Positions 48,542 to 58,255 of a stretch of DNA of 64,000 nucleotides are shown one piece after another. Within the stretch, counting starts at the first letter, position 1, and every line of letters begins with the position of its first letter. The notes under the pieces are model-generated. The model had not been told where the DNA came from. It made no database searches and saw only the letters and a list, made by a program, of their open reading frames with translations. The stretch is from an uncultured Tolumonas sp. (lineage in GTDB: Bacteria > Pseudomonadota > Gammaproteobacteria > Enterobacterales > Aeromonadaceae): assembly GCF_963676665.1 (NCBI RefSeq), contig NZ_OY781381.1, forward strand, positions 236,001 to 300,000. Direction: 5' to 3'. The translations under genes and the position numbers were made by a program.

Positions 48542-49867
48542 TCAGTTGATTTCTGGAACCGCCGTTAACTCCTGCCGCTCCTGCGATAGCAGCCAGCCCC
48601 CGACCAGCACGCCGACGCCGCATAACGCCATGACATAATAACAAGGCGCCATCGGCTCATTTTTTAGCCAAAGCGCCACCACCATCGGGGTTAATCCACC
48701 AAAGATCGCATACGACAGGTTGTAGGAAAAAGAAAGACCAGAAAAGCGGATCGCCGGCGGAAACGCATTCACCATGACATAAGGCACCGCCCCCACAATC
48801 CCCACAAAGAAGCCAACTAAGGGATAAAGGATTGGCAACAACGCATGATCCGCGACGACACCATGATAAAACGCATATGCCGATCCCCCAAGACCAATAC
48901 TACCGACAATAAAAATCAAACCACTACTGAAACGATCGTTCAGCCAACCGAAGAATATACAGCCCACTGTTAGCGCAACAATGGCTAAAGAATTGGCCTG
49001 TAATGCCACTGCAGGGGCAATCGCCAGCTGTTTTTGCAGATAGGTTGGCGTCATTAAGATCACCACCACAATTGCGGCGGATAACAACCAGGTCAGTAGC
49101 ATCGACACCACCACTTCCATTTTGTTGTTACCCAATACCTGCTTGAGTGGCAAACCTTCCACCAGCTGCTTTTTGGCCTTCATTTCTGCAAAGATTGGTG
49201 TTTCTTCCAACCAACGACGCAAGAACATCGCGCACAAACCAAATACACCACCCAGCAAAAATGGCACCCGCCAACCCCATGCCAAGATCTCGGCTTGCGT
49301 CAGAATGGAATTCAACGCGGTCGCAACTAGTGAACCCAGCAAAATACCCGCCGTCAGACCCGCGGTTAAAGTGCCACAGGCATAACCGGTACGATGTGCG
49401 GGTACATGTTCGGAGACAAACACCCAAGCCCCTGGCACTTCACCACCAATCGCTGCACCTTGCAAAATACGCAAGATCAATAAACCAACCGGCGCAATAA
49501 TGCCGACCGTTTCATAGGTGGGTAATAACCCCATCAACAGCGTTGGAAAAGCCATCAGCAAAATGCTCAGATTAAACATTTTCTTACGGCCAAACAGATC
49601 GCCAAAGTGCGCCATGATGATGCCACCCAGCGGGCGCGCCAGATAACCGGCAGCAAAAATACCGTAGGTTTGGAATTGGCGCAGCCAATCAGGAATATCC
49701 GTCGGGAAAAAATGCTGGCTGACGACTGCGGCTAAAAAAACAAAGATAATGAAATCATAAAACTCTAGCGCGCCACCCAATGCCGCTAACGAGAGGGTTT
49801 TGTAATCACTTCGATTAAGCGGACGGTGTTTTACTGCTGTGGATAACGATGATATATCTTGTGGCAT
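48542..49867 (-). CDS. MFS transporter, metabolite:H+ symporter type (ProP-like)
   Basis: A 441-residue, 12-helix inner-membrane permease. Family marks: ALGGALEFYDFIIFVFLAAV in helix 1, ARPLGGIIMAHFGDLFGRKK in the first cytoplasmic loop (the RXXGRR-like motif A), and GEVPGAWVFVSEHVPAHRTG. This resembles ProP/KgtP/ShiA symporters for osmolytes or dicarboxylates. Substrate is not evident. ATG 49867 follows GAGGAAGCT and is preferred over an upstream in-frame start. A 279-bp gap before rraA should hold both promoters. Confidence 0.9.
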   Translation of the reverse strand: MPQDISSLSTAVKHRPLNRSDYKTLSLAALGGALEFYDFIIFVFLAAVVSQHFFPTDIPDWLRQFQTYGIFAAGYLARPLGGIIMAHFGDLFGRKKMFNLSILLMAFPTLLMGLLPTYETVGIIAPVGLLILRILQGAAIGGEVPGAWVFVSEHVPAHRTGYACGTLTAGLTAGILLGSLVATALNSILTQAEILAWGWRVPFLLGGVFGLCAMFLRRWLEETPIFAEMKAKKQLVEGLPLKQVLGNNKMEVVVSMLLTWLLSAAIVVVILMTPTYLQKQLAIAPAVALQANSLAIVALTVGCIFFGWLNDRFSSGLIFIVGSIGLGGSAYAFYHGVVADHALLPILYPLVGFFVGIVGAVPYVMVNAFPPAIRFSGLSFSYNLSYAIFGGLTPMVVALWLKNEPMAPCYYVMALCGVGVLVGGWLLSQERQELTAVPEIN

Positions 49868-50146
49868 AGCTTCCTCGCAATGAAAATAAGCTGGTTCCTT
49901 CTCATTTAGGCTACAAATTCGCAATAATCAGCAAAATTTTGCATTTTTACAGCGCAGCAACCGCACAGTCTGATTAAACACCTATGGCAAAGTGATGACA
50001 ATCACATATCCCGACTAATTTGCATCATCACACCACGTGATCGATCGATTTTCTGTCATGAAAGCCAATTCTGTACGGGTTCAGCTTTGCTTTCCCCGGT
50101 TGCGTCCTTATACTGCTGGATAACTTAATACCTTGGAATCACCACC

Positions 50147-50632
50147 ATGGAATACAACACCTCCCAGCTTTGTGATATTTACCAAGATCAAGTCGATGTC
50201 GTGGAACCTATGTTCAGTACTTTCGGCGGACGCCCCTCCTTCGGCGGACTGGTAACCACCATCAAATGTTTTGAGGCCAATGGCATTATTCGCCAACTTG
50301 TCAAAGAAAATGGCGTAGGGCGTGTGCTGTTAATCGACGGTGGTGGTTCGTTACGACGCGCCCTGATCGATGCTGATATTGCCGCAACCGCCGCTGATAA
50401 CGGCTGGGAAGGCATTATTTGTTACGGTTCCGTGCGTGAAGTGGATGCGCTGGCTGATCTGGAGATTGGCATTCAGGCGCTGGCATCTATTCCGGTAGGC
50501 GCTGACGATGATGAGATTGGCGACAGTGAGCTGCCGGTAAATTTTGGTGGCGTGACCTTCCTGCCAGAAGATCATATTTATGCGGATACTACGGGTATCA
50601 TTCTCTCGCCAGAACCGCTCGATATCGAATGA
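50147..50632 (+). CDS. rraA: Regulator of RNase E activity A
   Basis: RraA binds RNase E and inhibits its cleavage, changing many mRNA half-lives. The 161 residues match the family: [61 protein letters not shown], and [17 protein letters not shown]. The methyltransferase-like fold is not catalytic. It is followed 4 bases after the stop by a strong terminator and convergent zapB, the usual rraA-zapB arrangement in E. coli. Confidence 0.97.
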   Translation: MEYNTSQLCDIYQDQVDVVEPMFSTFGGRPSFGGLVTTIKCFEANGIIRQLVKENGVGRVLLIDGGGSLRRALIDADIAATAADNGWEGIICYGSVREVDALADLEIGIQALASIPVGADDDEIGDSELPVNFGGVTFLPEDHIYADTTGIILSPEPLDIE

Positions 50633-50635
50633 TTG

Positions 50636-50669
50636 AAAAAAGCCGGCTTTATCGCCGGCTTTTTGTTTT
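50636..50669. terminator. Bidirectional Rho-independent terminator between rraA and zapB
   Basis: AAAAAGCCGGC and GCCGGCTTTTT pair around a six-base loop, with T tracts at both outer ends (TTTTTGTTTT on plus, AAAAA-flank on minus). It overlaps the zapB stop codon. Confidence 0.9.
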
Positions 50670-50877
50670 AGTCTTCGCTGTTCATCTGGTCCATCTTGCC
50701 CAGCAATGAACGTAAACGTTCGTGCCATGCCTGATGTTCATTCCGTAAATGCTGGTTTTCTTCTTTCAACTGCTGATTTTGCGCACGCAGTTCATCCAAT
50801 TCCATTTTCAGTAAACTGATGCCATCCACAGCGGATTGGACTTTCGCTTCCAGCTGTTCTAATACTTCAAAAGACAT
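50668..50877 (-). CDS. zapB: Cell division protein ZapB
   Basis: ZapB is an all-coiled-coil cytoplasmic protein that supports Z-ring assembly through ZapA and MatP. The 69 residues are nearly all heptad-type helix (FEVLEQLEAKVQSAVDGISL, ELDELRAQNQQLKEENQHLR). Length is close to the E. coli 81. It is convergent with rraA. There is a 113-bp gap before the next gene with no visible features. Confidence 0.93.
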   Translation of the reverse strand: MSFEVLEQLEAKVQSAVDGISLLKMELDELRAQNQQLKEENQHLRNEHQAWHERLRSLLGKMDQMNSED

Positions 50878-50990
50878 AATACACCTATACTCAATTCTGC
50901 CTTTAGCAGAAGCTTATTCATTCGGGTGGCTAGCATAGTCTGCCAACGCCAGCGACACAACTCACCAACGCAAAAAGCCTCATCCTAAGT

Positions 50991-52268
50991 TTATAAATAA
51001 CACCAGATATACAGTGCATACAACGCGATCAGCCAAAGCCACTGTTTCACCGCATAACCCAGATTCCAAATCAGCATATTCCAGGCCCGGACCCGAAAGC
51101 AGGCAATCAACGCCAGATTAGCCCCCGACAACGGTGTGGCGCCAGTCGCCAAACCCCAGGCAAACAAAAACGTCATGCCCAGCAAAGACGGATCCGGATG
51201 TAAATGCCACAGTAACGGCGCCAGACTCGACGTCATGATGATCGGGTGCACCCCTAAATAGGCGATGAATAGAATCACCAAGGTCACCAACGCAGCTTCA
51301 ATCACACCATAGTGGGAAATATGTGCAAACAATGCTTGTGGCGACAAAATCTGCGTTAAACCGTGAATTCCAGCGGCCAGTAACCCCGCGCCGAGAAACA
51401 ACACGACCTGACTCCCCATCGCCGGGAAACGTTGTGTTACTTGCTGTTTCAAGGCAACAACTACATTCTGACGAGGCATCAGTAACAGCGAAACAAGTGG
51501 TGCCATCAGCGCAATAATGCCGGTGATAGTGAGTGTTAGCCACCACCATTTCCCCACTAGTACGGCAAGACACAAGAGGACTGGTAAACGTAATGTCTGC
51601 AGACGTAATGGATAACCCTCAAAATCGGCAATCCCCAGACGCCAGATATCCCAGGAAGTAATCACCATCGCACCAAGGGCAGCTAACAATCCAAACGGTA
51701 AAATACGGGAAAACTGCATGCCAGGCGCATAGGTCAACGCCACCGCCATGGCGATAAAAAAGGGGGACCAGAACGCCGCAGCACAATAGATCCGGTTAAG
51801 AATAATCACCTGTCGCCGATCTAATGTGCCGTTGACCGCCAGCCGGTCACCAACCACAAATAACACCGACATATTGATCACGGCCCCCAGCAAACTGACG
51901 CCGAGCAATGAGCTGGCTAAACCGCGCCAGCCACGCCAATTAGGCTGGTGATTGTCAGATAATGCACTGGTGGCCAGATTCAGCGTGCTGACGGCGGTAA
52001 ATAACGCCACCATATCCAGATTAGGTAAAAACAGTTCTTTAGCCGAAAACCGAACCCCATTCAACCAACAGAACAGCAATAACAACAGTCCGGCACCATA
52101 CAAAATACTACACTGTCGTCGCGCGGCTTTATCCAGTCTTGGCCCCAATAACAAGGCCGCACTCCACGCCAGAATGGCACTGGGCCAAGGCGAGAGACCA
52201 AGGAACAAATAACACAGGTAAAGCCCCCACATACCGAACAACAGCACACCGGCAATCGGTTTAGACAT
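50991..52268 (-). CDS. Multi-pass inner-membrane protein, family not assigned
   Basis: A 425-residue protein with about 11-12 hydrophobic segments in two halves, joined by a short polar loop near residue 275. The layout resembles ion-transporter-superfamily carriers (ArsB/CitM-like), with LGVHPIIMTSSLAPLLW and FAWGLATGATPLSGANLALI near the C-terminus as the most motif-like stretches (Gly/Thr/Ser-rich re-entrant type). I cannot name a substrate. No regulator is adjacent. The start MSKPIAGVLLFGMW follows GAGGAAAC. It lies 37 bp after cysE but beyond the cysE terminator. Confidence 0.7.
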   Translation of the reverse strand: MSKPIAGVLLFGMWGLYLCYLFLGLSPWPSAILAWSAALLLGPRLDKAARRQCSILYGAGLLLLLFCWLNGVRFSAKELFLPNLDMVALFTAVSTLNLATSALSDNHQPNWRGWRGLASSLLGVSLLGAVINMSVLFVVGDRLAVNGTLDRRQVIILNRIYCAAAFWSPFFIAMAVALTYAPGMQFSRILPFGLLAALGAMVITSWDIWRLGIADFEGYPLRLQTLRLPVLLCLAVLVGKWWWLTLTITGIIALMAPLVSLLLMPRQNVVVALKQQVTQRFPAMGSQVVLFLGAGLLAAGIHGLTQILSPQALFAHISHYGVIEAALVTLVILFIAYLGVHPIIMTSSLAPLLWHLHPDPSLLGMTFLFAWGLATGATPLSGANLALIACFRVRAWNMLIWNLGYAVKQWLWLIALYALYIWCYL

Positions 52269-52283
52269 GTTTCCTCCGCAGAT

Positions 52284-52306
52284 AAAAACGGGGCTTACGC
52301 CCCGTT
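52284..52306 (-). terminator. Rho-independent terminator overlapping the cysE stop
   Basis: AACGGGGC, TTAC and GCCCCGTT form an 8-bp GC-rich stem. Minus-strand RNA continues with five U. The stop codon of cysE lies at the stem edge, a compact arrangement. Confidence 0.8.
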
Positions 52307-53096
52307 AAATATCTTGTTCCATACTCAGCGATGGTTTTAGCGTGGATGGATGTCCAACAATTTTCGCTGGTACACCCACTACCGTGGTATGCGGAGGAAC
52401 AGGAGACAACACCACACTACCGGCACCAATTTTGGCCCCTTCACCGACTTCAATATTGCCCAGAATTTTGGCGCCCGCACCAATCATCACCCCTTCACGG
52501 ATCTTAGGATGACGATCGCCGTGTTCTTTACCGGTTCCGCCCAATGTTACGTTCTGCAGAATAGAAACATCATTCCCCACCACAGCGGTTTCACCAATCA
52601 CGATACCGGTCGCATGATCGAGCATGATACCAAAACCAATTTGCGCCGCAGGGTGAATATCCACGCCATACACCACCGAGATCTGATGCTGCAGAAATAA
52701 CGCCAGTGATTTACGGCCCTGCAGCCACAGCCAGTGGGCAATCCGGTAGGCCTGCAAGGCCTGAAAACCTTTCAGATACAGCAACGGCGTAGACAGATAA
52801 TTCACCGCCGGATCACGCTCAGTCACGGCACAGATATCACAGGCCACGGCATCCAGAATGCTGGGGTCAATACGCACCGCTTGTTCGATAACTTCACGCA
52901 ACACAATCGGTGGCATAGTCAAACTGCCCAATTTATTGGCCAGTTGAAAGCTGAGTGCCGCACCCAGACTGTCGTGATTAATAATGGTGGAATGAAAGAA
53001 ACTGGCCAGCATGGGCTCTTCCGCAGCCATTTGCACCGCTTCCTCCCGAATCGTCTGCCAGGCTTTTTCTCTCTTAACGCATTTATTGCAGGCCAT
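52305..53096 (-). CDS. cysE: Serine O-acetyltransferase
   Basis: CysE acetylates L-serine with acetyl-CoA, the first step of cysteine synthesis. The N-terminal helical domain (WQTIREEAVQMAAEEPMLAS) is followed by the left-handed beta-helix of hexapeptide repeats (about 140-240), with HPAAQIGFGIMLDHATGIVI and GGTGKEHGDRHPKIREGVMI as catalytic and cofactor segments. The C-terminal tail ends in Ile (MEQDI), consistent with the O-acetylserine sulfhydrylase docking tail. ATG 53096 after AGGGAG is preferred (263 residues). The N-terminus has two extra cysteines (MACNKCVKR) not seen in E. coli. Confidence 0.95.
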   Translation of the reverse strand: MACNKCVKREKAWQTIREEAVQMAAEEPMLASFFHSTIINHDSLGAALSFQLANKLGSLTMPPIVLREVIEQAVRIDPSILDAVACDICAVTERDPAVNYLSTPLLYLKGFQALQAYRIAHWLWLQGRKSLALFLQHQISVVYGVDIHPAAQIGFGIMLDHATGIVIGETAVVGNDVSILQNVTLGGTGKEHGDRHPKIREGVMIGAGAKILGNIEVGEGAKIGAGSVVLSPVPPHTTVVGVPAKIVGHPSTLKPSLSMEQDI

Positions 53097-53118
53097 ATTA
53101 CTCCCTAACCGCATCGTT

Positions 53119-54027
53119 TCATGGCTGATGATTTACATGCTCTTTGGGCAGCACAGAAATGGGGTCCATATGAATTAAAATATCTGAAATCGGAAATTGT
53201 ATTTTCAGCTGAGCTTCAGCTAAATCGGCTAATTCATGCGCTTTCACCAGCGGTAAATCGTCATCTAATTCCAAATGCAGCTGAATAAAACGCATAGGCC
53301 CAGAAATGCGCGTCTTAAGATCATGGATCCCACGAACACCTTCAACCGCACAACAGATGTCACTGATCTGCTGACACTCTTCATCTGGCAATTGGCGATC
53401 TAATAAAGTCTGGATTGCATCGTAACCAATTTGCAAGGCACTCCACAGAATATACCCGCCCAGTAAAATAGCAAAGATCGCATCGGCATTAGCGAATCCT
53501 TGTGAGGACAACACTAACGCCAGCAAAACCGCAGCATTCAGTAATAAATCTGAACGATAGTGCAGAGAATCCGCTTTGACGGCCTGACTTCCCGTCAGTT
53601 TGATCACATAACTTTGAAAAGACACCAGCACTAAAGTTAATGCCAAGGAAGCAATGCTGATCCAGATCCCAACGCCAATATGCTGTAACGGTTTTGGATC
53701 CACCAAAGCATCCAGACCATGCATTAATAATACGACAGCAGAGCCGGTGATAAAGGCCGCCTGCGCCAGACTAGCCAACGATTCCGCCTTCCCATGTCCA
53801 AACTGATGATTATCATCAGCCGGGATCAAGGCATACCGCACCGCCATCAGGCTAATCAATGAAGCACTGATATCCATCATCGAATCTGTCAACGATGCCA
53901 GCAAGCTGGATGACCCAGTCATTAACCAAGCCGTCAATTTACCGATGATCAGTAGACCAGCTGTCGCTGATGAAGCAATCCCGGCAAAAGTCACCCAGCG
54001 ATAATAATGTCCCTGCTCTGTAGTCAT
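53119..54027 (-). CDS. fieF: Cation diffusion facilitator FieF-like metal exporter
   Basis: FieF exports Fe(II) and Zn(II) in exchange for protons. The 302-residue protein has six transmembrane helices and the metal-site pairs: SLTDSMMDISASL (Asp pair in helix 2) and NHQFGHGKAESL in the 2-3 loop, plus HYRSDLLLN with the His-Asp of helix 5 and the cytoplasmic C-terminal domain with RGIHDLKTRISG. It lies 22 bp before cysE on the same strand, so the two may be cotranscribed. Confidence 0.92.
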   Translation of the reverse strand: MTTEQGHYYRWVTFAGIASSATAGLLIIGKLTAWLMTGSSSLLASLTDSMMDISASLISLMAVRYALIPADDNHQFGHGKAESLASLAQAAFITGSAVVLLMHGLDALVDPKPLQHIGVGIWISIASLALTLVLVSFQSYVIKLTGSQAVKADSLHYRSDLLLNAAVLLALVLSSQGFANADAIFAILLGGYILWSALQIGYDAIQTLLDRQLPDEECQQISDICCAVEGVRGIHDLKTRISGPMRFIQLHLELDDDLPLVKAHELADLAEAQLKIQFPISDILIHMDPISVLPKEHVNHQP

Positions 54028-54093
54028 CCGTGTAAAACCAATCTAAATATAAGGAAATATAGTATAGCTGACAGTGCATAGGCCAAAAAGCAA

Positions 54094-54119
54094 AAAGGCC
54101 TAACCGAAGTTAAGCCTTT
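54094..54119 (-). terminator. Rho-independent terminator of the potFGHI operon
   Basis: On the minus strand an 11-bp stem, AAAGGCTTAAC with GTTAGGCCTTT, closes a TTCG tetraloop and is followed by TTTGC and TTTTT. It includes one G-U pair that pairs only in minus-strand RNA, which fixes the direction. It lies about 65 bp after the potI stop. Confidence 0.85.
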
Positions 54120-54186
54120 GATGTATATGAATCGTCAAATATCTCAGACCGCTTTCAAATGGGCAGATGAGTATCGAGTCATTCCA

Positions 54187-55035
54187 TCAGCTGTTTTGCA
54201 TTGCCACGGCAATCTCCGCCTTTCGACGTTTTTCCGCAGCCGCCATCATCCACCACCCGATAAATGTCGCGATAGAAACAACCAAGATGATCAGAGTTGC
54301 CAACGCATTAATTTTCGGGCTCACACCCAATCGCACGCTGGAAAATACCACCATCGGCAATGTGGTTGCATTCGGCCCTGAGACGAAACTGGTAATCACT
54401 AGATCATCAACTGACAGTGTAAAACCTAATAACCAACCAGCGGCAATCGCCGGAGCAATCGATGGCAGCGTGATCAAAAAGAACACTTTAAACGGTGTTG
54501 CTCCCAGATCCTGTGCCGCTTCCTCAATGGAACGATCCAGCTCTTGTAATCGGGAACGCACGATGACGGTGACATATGCCGCAGTAAAGGTCACATGCGC
54601 GATCCAAATGGTCATGGCCCCGCGCTGTGTCGGCCAACCAAACATTTTTGACATAGCGACAAACAGTAAGAGTAAGGCTAGCCCTGTGATCACTTCCGGC
54701 ATCACCATGGGTGCAGTCATCAAAAACGCAAAACTGGTTTGACCGCGGAAATTACCAATACGGGTCAGCACAAAAGCTGCCAGTGTACCAATAACTACCG
54801 CCATACTGGCACTCATGACACCGATCGATAAACTCAGTGTCACCCCATTCATCATCAGTTTGTCAGCAAATAACTCGCCGTACCATTTAATGGAAAAACC
54901 AGACCACACCGTAACCAGTCGGGATTCATTGAATGAAAACACAATCAGCAACACGATGGGCAAATACAAAAAGGCGAAACCGGCGAATAAGATAAAGGTC
55001 CGGAATTTCGACTTCACTTGCGGGATCGGCGTCAT
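54187..55035 (-). CDS. potI: Putrescine ABC transporter permease PotI
   Basis: Inner-membrane permease of the putrescine importer. The 282 residues have about six transmembrane helices and the EAA loop contacting the ATPase (EEAAQDLGATPFKVFFLITL). The start after AGGAGAGTGCATC overlaps the end of potH by four bases (ATGA), so translation is coupled. Gene order potF-G-H-I is the same as in E. coli. Membership in the putrescine rather than the spermidine (potABCD) set is supported by the closeness of the PotG and PotF partners. Confidence 0.93.
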   Translation of the reverse strand: MTPIPQVKSKFRTFILFAGFAFLYLPIVLLIVFSFNESRLVTVWSGFSIKWYGELFADKLMMNGVTLSLSIGVMSASMAVVIGTLAAFVLTRIGNFRGQTSFAFLMTAPMVMPEVITGLALLLLFVAMSKMFGWPTQRGAMTIWIAHVTFTAAYVTVIVRSRLQELDRSIEEAAQDLGATPFKVFFLITLPSIAPAIAAGWLLGFTLSVDDLVITSFVSGPNATTLPMVVFSSVRLGVSPKINALATLIILVVSIATFIGWWMMAAAEKRRKAEIAVAMQNS

Positions 55036-55958
55036 GATGCACTCTCCTGCATTTCGCGACGTTGATAACGATAAAACCAAATGATCGGCGCCATCAAGAT
55101 CATCAGCATAACGACCGCCACTGCCGATGCCACCGGCCAGTCACGATTGTTAAAGAACTCCTGCCATAACACACGGCCAATCAGCAAAGAGTCCGGACCA
55201 CCTAACAACTCAGGGATCACAAACTCGCCGACCGCAGGAATAAACACCAGCATAGAACCGGCAATAATGCCGCTTTTAGTCAGTGGTAGCGTGATTGACA
55301 GGAACGTCCGGTACGGACGAGCACCGAGATCCGAAGCCGCTTCCACCAGTGAATAATCCATGCGCATCAATGCGGTATAAATAGGCAAGATCATAAATGG
55401 CAGATAGGCATACACAATACCAACATATACGGCGGCATTGGTGTGTAACAGTGTCAGTGGTTCATCAATAATACCCAACCACATCAGTAGGTTATTGATT
55501 AATCCATTGTTTTTTAAAATGCCGATCCAAGCATAAACGCGGATCAAAAATGAGGTCCAGCTCGGTAAAACGACCAGCATCAATAAAGCATTACGTACCG
55601 CCGGTGAAGAGTGAACAATCGCCCATGCCATCGGATAACCAATCAGCAAACATAACAACGTCGATATGCTGGCCACCTGGATCGATTGCAGATAGGAATC
55701 CAGATACATCTCATCGTCCAAGAGATAGAGATAGTTACCCAGATTAAAAACAAAGTTCAGTTTTTCCTCAGCATAAGAAACCAGATCGGTATATGGAGGG
55801 ATCGCAATCTGCACCTCCGCAAAACTGATCTTCAAAATAATGATAAAGGGGATCAGGAAAAACAACAGCATCCACAAATAAGGGATGGCAATAACTAAAT
55901 GCCGGCCGCGTGGCAACCAGCCCAAGAATGGTAACTGTCGCAACGTATCAAGACTCAT
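55032..55958 (-). CDS. potH: Putrescine ABC transporter permease PotH
   Basis: The other permease of the pair, 308 residues with about six helices. The N-terminus is longer than in PotI (SLDTLRQLPFLGWLPRGRHL). The EAA loop reads VEAASDLGARPYRTFLSITL. It overlaps potG by four bases (ATGA) and potI by four. PotH and PotI form the channel driven by PotG. Confidence 0.93.
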   Translation of the reverse strand: MSLDTLRQLPFLGWLPRGRHLVIAIPYLWMLLFFLIPFIIILKISFAEVQIAIPPYTDLVSYAEEKLNFVFNLGNYLYLLDDEMYLDSYLQSIQVASISTLLCLLIGYPMAWAIVHSSPAVRNALLMLVVLPSWTSFLIRVYAWIGILKNNGLINNLLMWLGIIDEPLTLLHTNAAVYVGIVYAYLPFMILPIYTALMRMDYSLVEAASDLGARPYRTFLSITLPLTKSGIIAGSMLVFIPAVGEFVIPELLGGPDSLLIGRVLWQEFFNNRDWPVASAVAVVMLMILMAPIIWFYRYQRREMQESAS

Positions 55959-57082
55959 ATTGTCAACACCACGCAGGAATCAGGATCCCAACACAGATAA
56001 ACTTCATCACCCCAAGTCGGCACACCGGTGCGGAAGCGATTAACGTTGGGTAATGTCACCGTGACCAGTTTGCCGCTTTTCAAGCGAACATGATAAATAG
56101 AGATATCACCCATATAGGCAATATTCTCAACAATACCGCGGTCATAGTTAGAATGGTCGGATGGAATATCATCGCGGAAATGAATTTTTTCCGGACGTAA
56201 CGCCACGGTCAATGGCACACCTTCCGCCACCGAAGAACCATGATTGATCTGGATTGGATGCATTAACGAATCAGACTGGATCACCATGTAGTCTGGGCCA
56301 TCTTCAATTAACGTGCCTTCAAACACATTCACGGAACCGATAAATTCAGCGCTCAGACGACAGTTAGGATGCTCATAGATCTCTTCCGGGCTACCAATCT
56401 GCACAAATTCACCACGATCCATAATGGCAATACGGCCAGCCATCGTCATCGCTTCTTCTTGGTCGTGGGTTACCATGACACAAGTTACGCCAACGCGTTC
56501 AATGATATCGACCACTTCCAACTGCATTTTTTCACGCAGCTTTTTATCCAAGGCACCCATCGGTTCATCAAGCAGTAACAATTTGGGACGCTTCGCCAAA
56601 GAACGGGCTAACGCCACACGTTGACGCTGACCACCGGATAACTGATGTGGTTTACGTTTGGCGAACTGGTGCATATGCACCAGTTCCAGCATTTCATGTA
56701 CCCGCTGGTTGATCTCGTCTTTTGGCAGCCCATCTTGTTTCAGACCAAATGCAATATTTTGCTCTACCGTCATATGAGGAAACAGGGCATAAGATTGAAA
56801 CATCATATTGATAGGGCGCTTATACGGCGGCGTATTCGCCAGATCCTGACCATCCAGAATGATTTGCCCTTTGGTTGGCGTTTCAAAACCAGCTAACAAA
56901 CGTAACAATGTCGATTTACCGCAACCTGATGCACCCAACAAGGCAAAAATTTCACCTTTATTTATAGTCAGATTGACGTTATCAACGGCAGGGATGCCGT
57001 CAAATAACTTACTGACATTACGGATTTCCAGTAGTGGTTGAGCCGATGGCTCGGTTGATGCTAAGGCTGGTTTATCGACCAC
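55955..57082 (-). CDS. potG: Putrescine ABC transporter ATP-binding protein PotG
   Basis: The ATPase of the importer: Walker A LLGASGCGKSTLL, signature QLSGGQRQRVALARSL, Walker B LLLLDEPMGALD and the switch His in MVTHDQEEAM, then a C-terminal TOBE domain (about 280-375). The sequence is extremely close to E. coli PotG. The first codon is uncertain. GTG 57082, with AAGGAACATCGCT just before it, gives 375 residues and is preferred to a TTG at 57112 that lacks a ribosome site. It follows the potF hairpin. Confidence 0.93.
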   Translation of the reverse strand: MVDKPALASTEPSAQPLLEIRNVSKLFDGIPAVDNVNLTINKGEIFALLGASGCGKSTLLRLLAGFETPTKGQIILDGQDLANTPPYKRPINMMFQSYALFPHMTVEQNIAFGLKQDGLPKDEINQRVHEMLELVHMHQFAKRKPHQLSGGQRQRVALARSLAKRPKLLLLDEPMGALDKKLREKMQLEVVDIIERVGVTCVMVTHDQEEAMTMAGRIAIMDRGEFVQIGSPEEIYEHPNCRLSAEFIGSVNVFEGTLIEDGPDYMVIQSDSLMHPIQINHGSSVAEGVPLTVALRPEKIHFRDDIPSDHSNYDRGIVENIAYMGDISIYHVRLKSGKLVTVTLPNVNRFRTGVPTWGDEVYLCWDPDSCVVLTI

Positions 57083-57115
57083 AGCGATGTTCCTTATTTT
57101 TCCCAGAAACAATCA

Positions 57116-57136
57116 AGGGGCGCCTAAGACGCCCCT
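57116..57136 (-). terminator. Attenuator-type hairpin between potF and potG
   Basis: AGGGGCG and CGCCCCT pair around a seven-base loop, about 20 bases after the potF stop. U-rich sequence follows only loosely (UUGAUUGUUU). It probably reduces read-through and protects the 3' end of potF mRNA, giving more binding protein than permease, as seen in other ABC operons. Confidence 0.55.
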
Positions 57137-57154
57137 ATCGTTATATATAAATAC

Positions 57155-58255
57155 TTATTTGCCCGTTTTAACCTTGGTCCACTCACGGGTAATTTCACGG
57201 TTGATTTTGGCTGGTAAAATTTTCAGCGCAAACATCTTCGCTTTTAATTCTGCAGGCGGATAGATATTAGGGTTATTGCGTAACGCTTCGTCTACCATCG
57301 GTAAAGATGCTGCATTACCACTGGCGTAAGAAACGTAGTTAGATACTTTTGCAATCACTTCAGGACGCATTAGGTAGTTAATAAATGCATGTGCATTTTC
57401 CGGATGTTTGGCATCAGCTGGAATAGCCAGCATGTCATAGAATACCAACGCACCTTCTTTCGGGATCACATAATCAACTGTAACACCGTTTTTAGCTTCT
57501 TCCGCTCGTTTAGCCGCCTGCATCACATCACCAGACCAACCAATCGCCACACAGATATCGCCATTCGCCAAGTCATTGATATATTGAGATGAATGGAAAT
57601 ACGAAATGTATGGACGTAATGAAGTCAGTACTTTACCTGCTTCTTTGTAATCCGCAGGGTTCGTGCTGTTTGGATCTTTACCAATATAATGCAGTACGGT
57701 CGCCATAATTTCTGTTGGCGCATTCAGGAAGGAAACACCACATTTTTTCAGTTTAGACAGGTTTTCTGGTTTTAAAACTGCATCCCAACTATCCAGTTTG
57801 AAATCAGGCCCCATCACGGCAGCGACTTTTTTCGGGTTAAAGCCGATACCCGTTGTTCCGCCAAGGTATGGTATAGAATGCGCGTTATCAGGGTCTTTAT
57901 CCGCCAATAACTTCATAATGCCCGCATCCATATTCTTCATATTAGGCAACTGCTTTTTGTCTAACTGTTGAAATACCCCGGCCTGGATCTGGCGAGCTAG
58001 AAAATCAGAACTAGGAACAACAATATCAAAGCCAGTGTTACCCGCTAATAACTTAGCTTCCAGGACTTCATTACTGTCAAACACATCGTATACAACCTTG
58101 ATACCGGTCTCTTTCTCAAAATTAGCAACGGTATCTTCCGCGATATAATCGCTCCAGTTATACACATGCAAAACTTTTTCTTCCTGAGCTACTGCGCTAC
58201 CCATGGTCACCGCAGCAGCGAAAGAAGCAGCCACTAATCCTTTAATGTATGACAT
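57155..58255 (-). CDS. potF: Putrescine-binding periplasmic protein PotF
   Basis: Periplasmic solute-binding protein. From ATG 58255, after CAGGAGACGCTTG, the 366-residue precursor has a signal peptide (about 1-23, MSYIKGLVAASFAAAVTMGS with a VAQ-E cut) and the mature domain opens VLHVYNWSDYIAEDTVANFE. The polyamine pocket segments YNWSDYI, HSSQYINDLANGDICVAIGW and ending REWTKVKTGK match PotF. An earlier in-frame start (58276) is less likely. A 306-bp gap divides it from the divergent creA. Confidence 0.94.
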   Translation of the reverse strand: MSYIKGLVAASFAAAVTMGSAVAQEEKVLHVYNWSDYIAEDTVANFEKETGIKVVYDVFDSNEVLEAKLLAGNTGFDIVVPSSDFLARQIQAGVFQQLDKKQLPNMKNMDAGIMKLLADKDPDNAHSIPYLGGTTGIGFNPKKVAAVMGPDFKLDSWDAVLKPENLSKLKKCGVSFLNAPTEIMATVLHYIGKDPNSTNPADYKEAGKVLTSLRPYISYFHSSQYINDLANGDICVAIGWSGDVMQAAKRAEEAKNGVTVDYVIPKEGALVFYDMLAIPADAKHPENAHAFINYLMRPEVIAKVSNYVSYASGNAASLPMVDEALRNNPNIYPPAELKAKMFALKILPAKINREITREWTKVKTGK

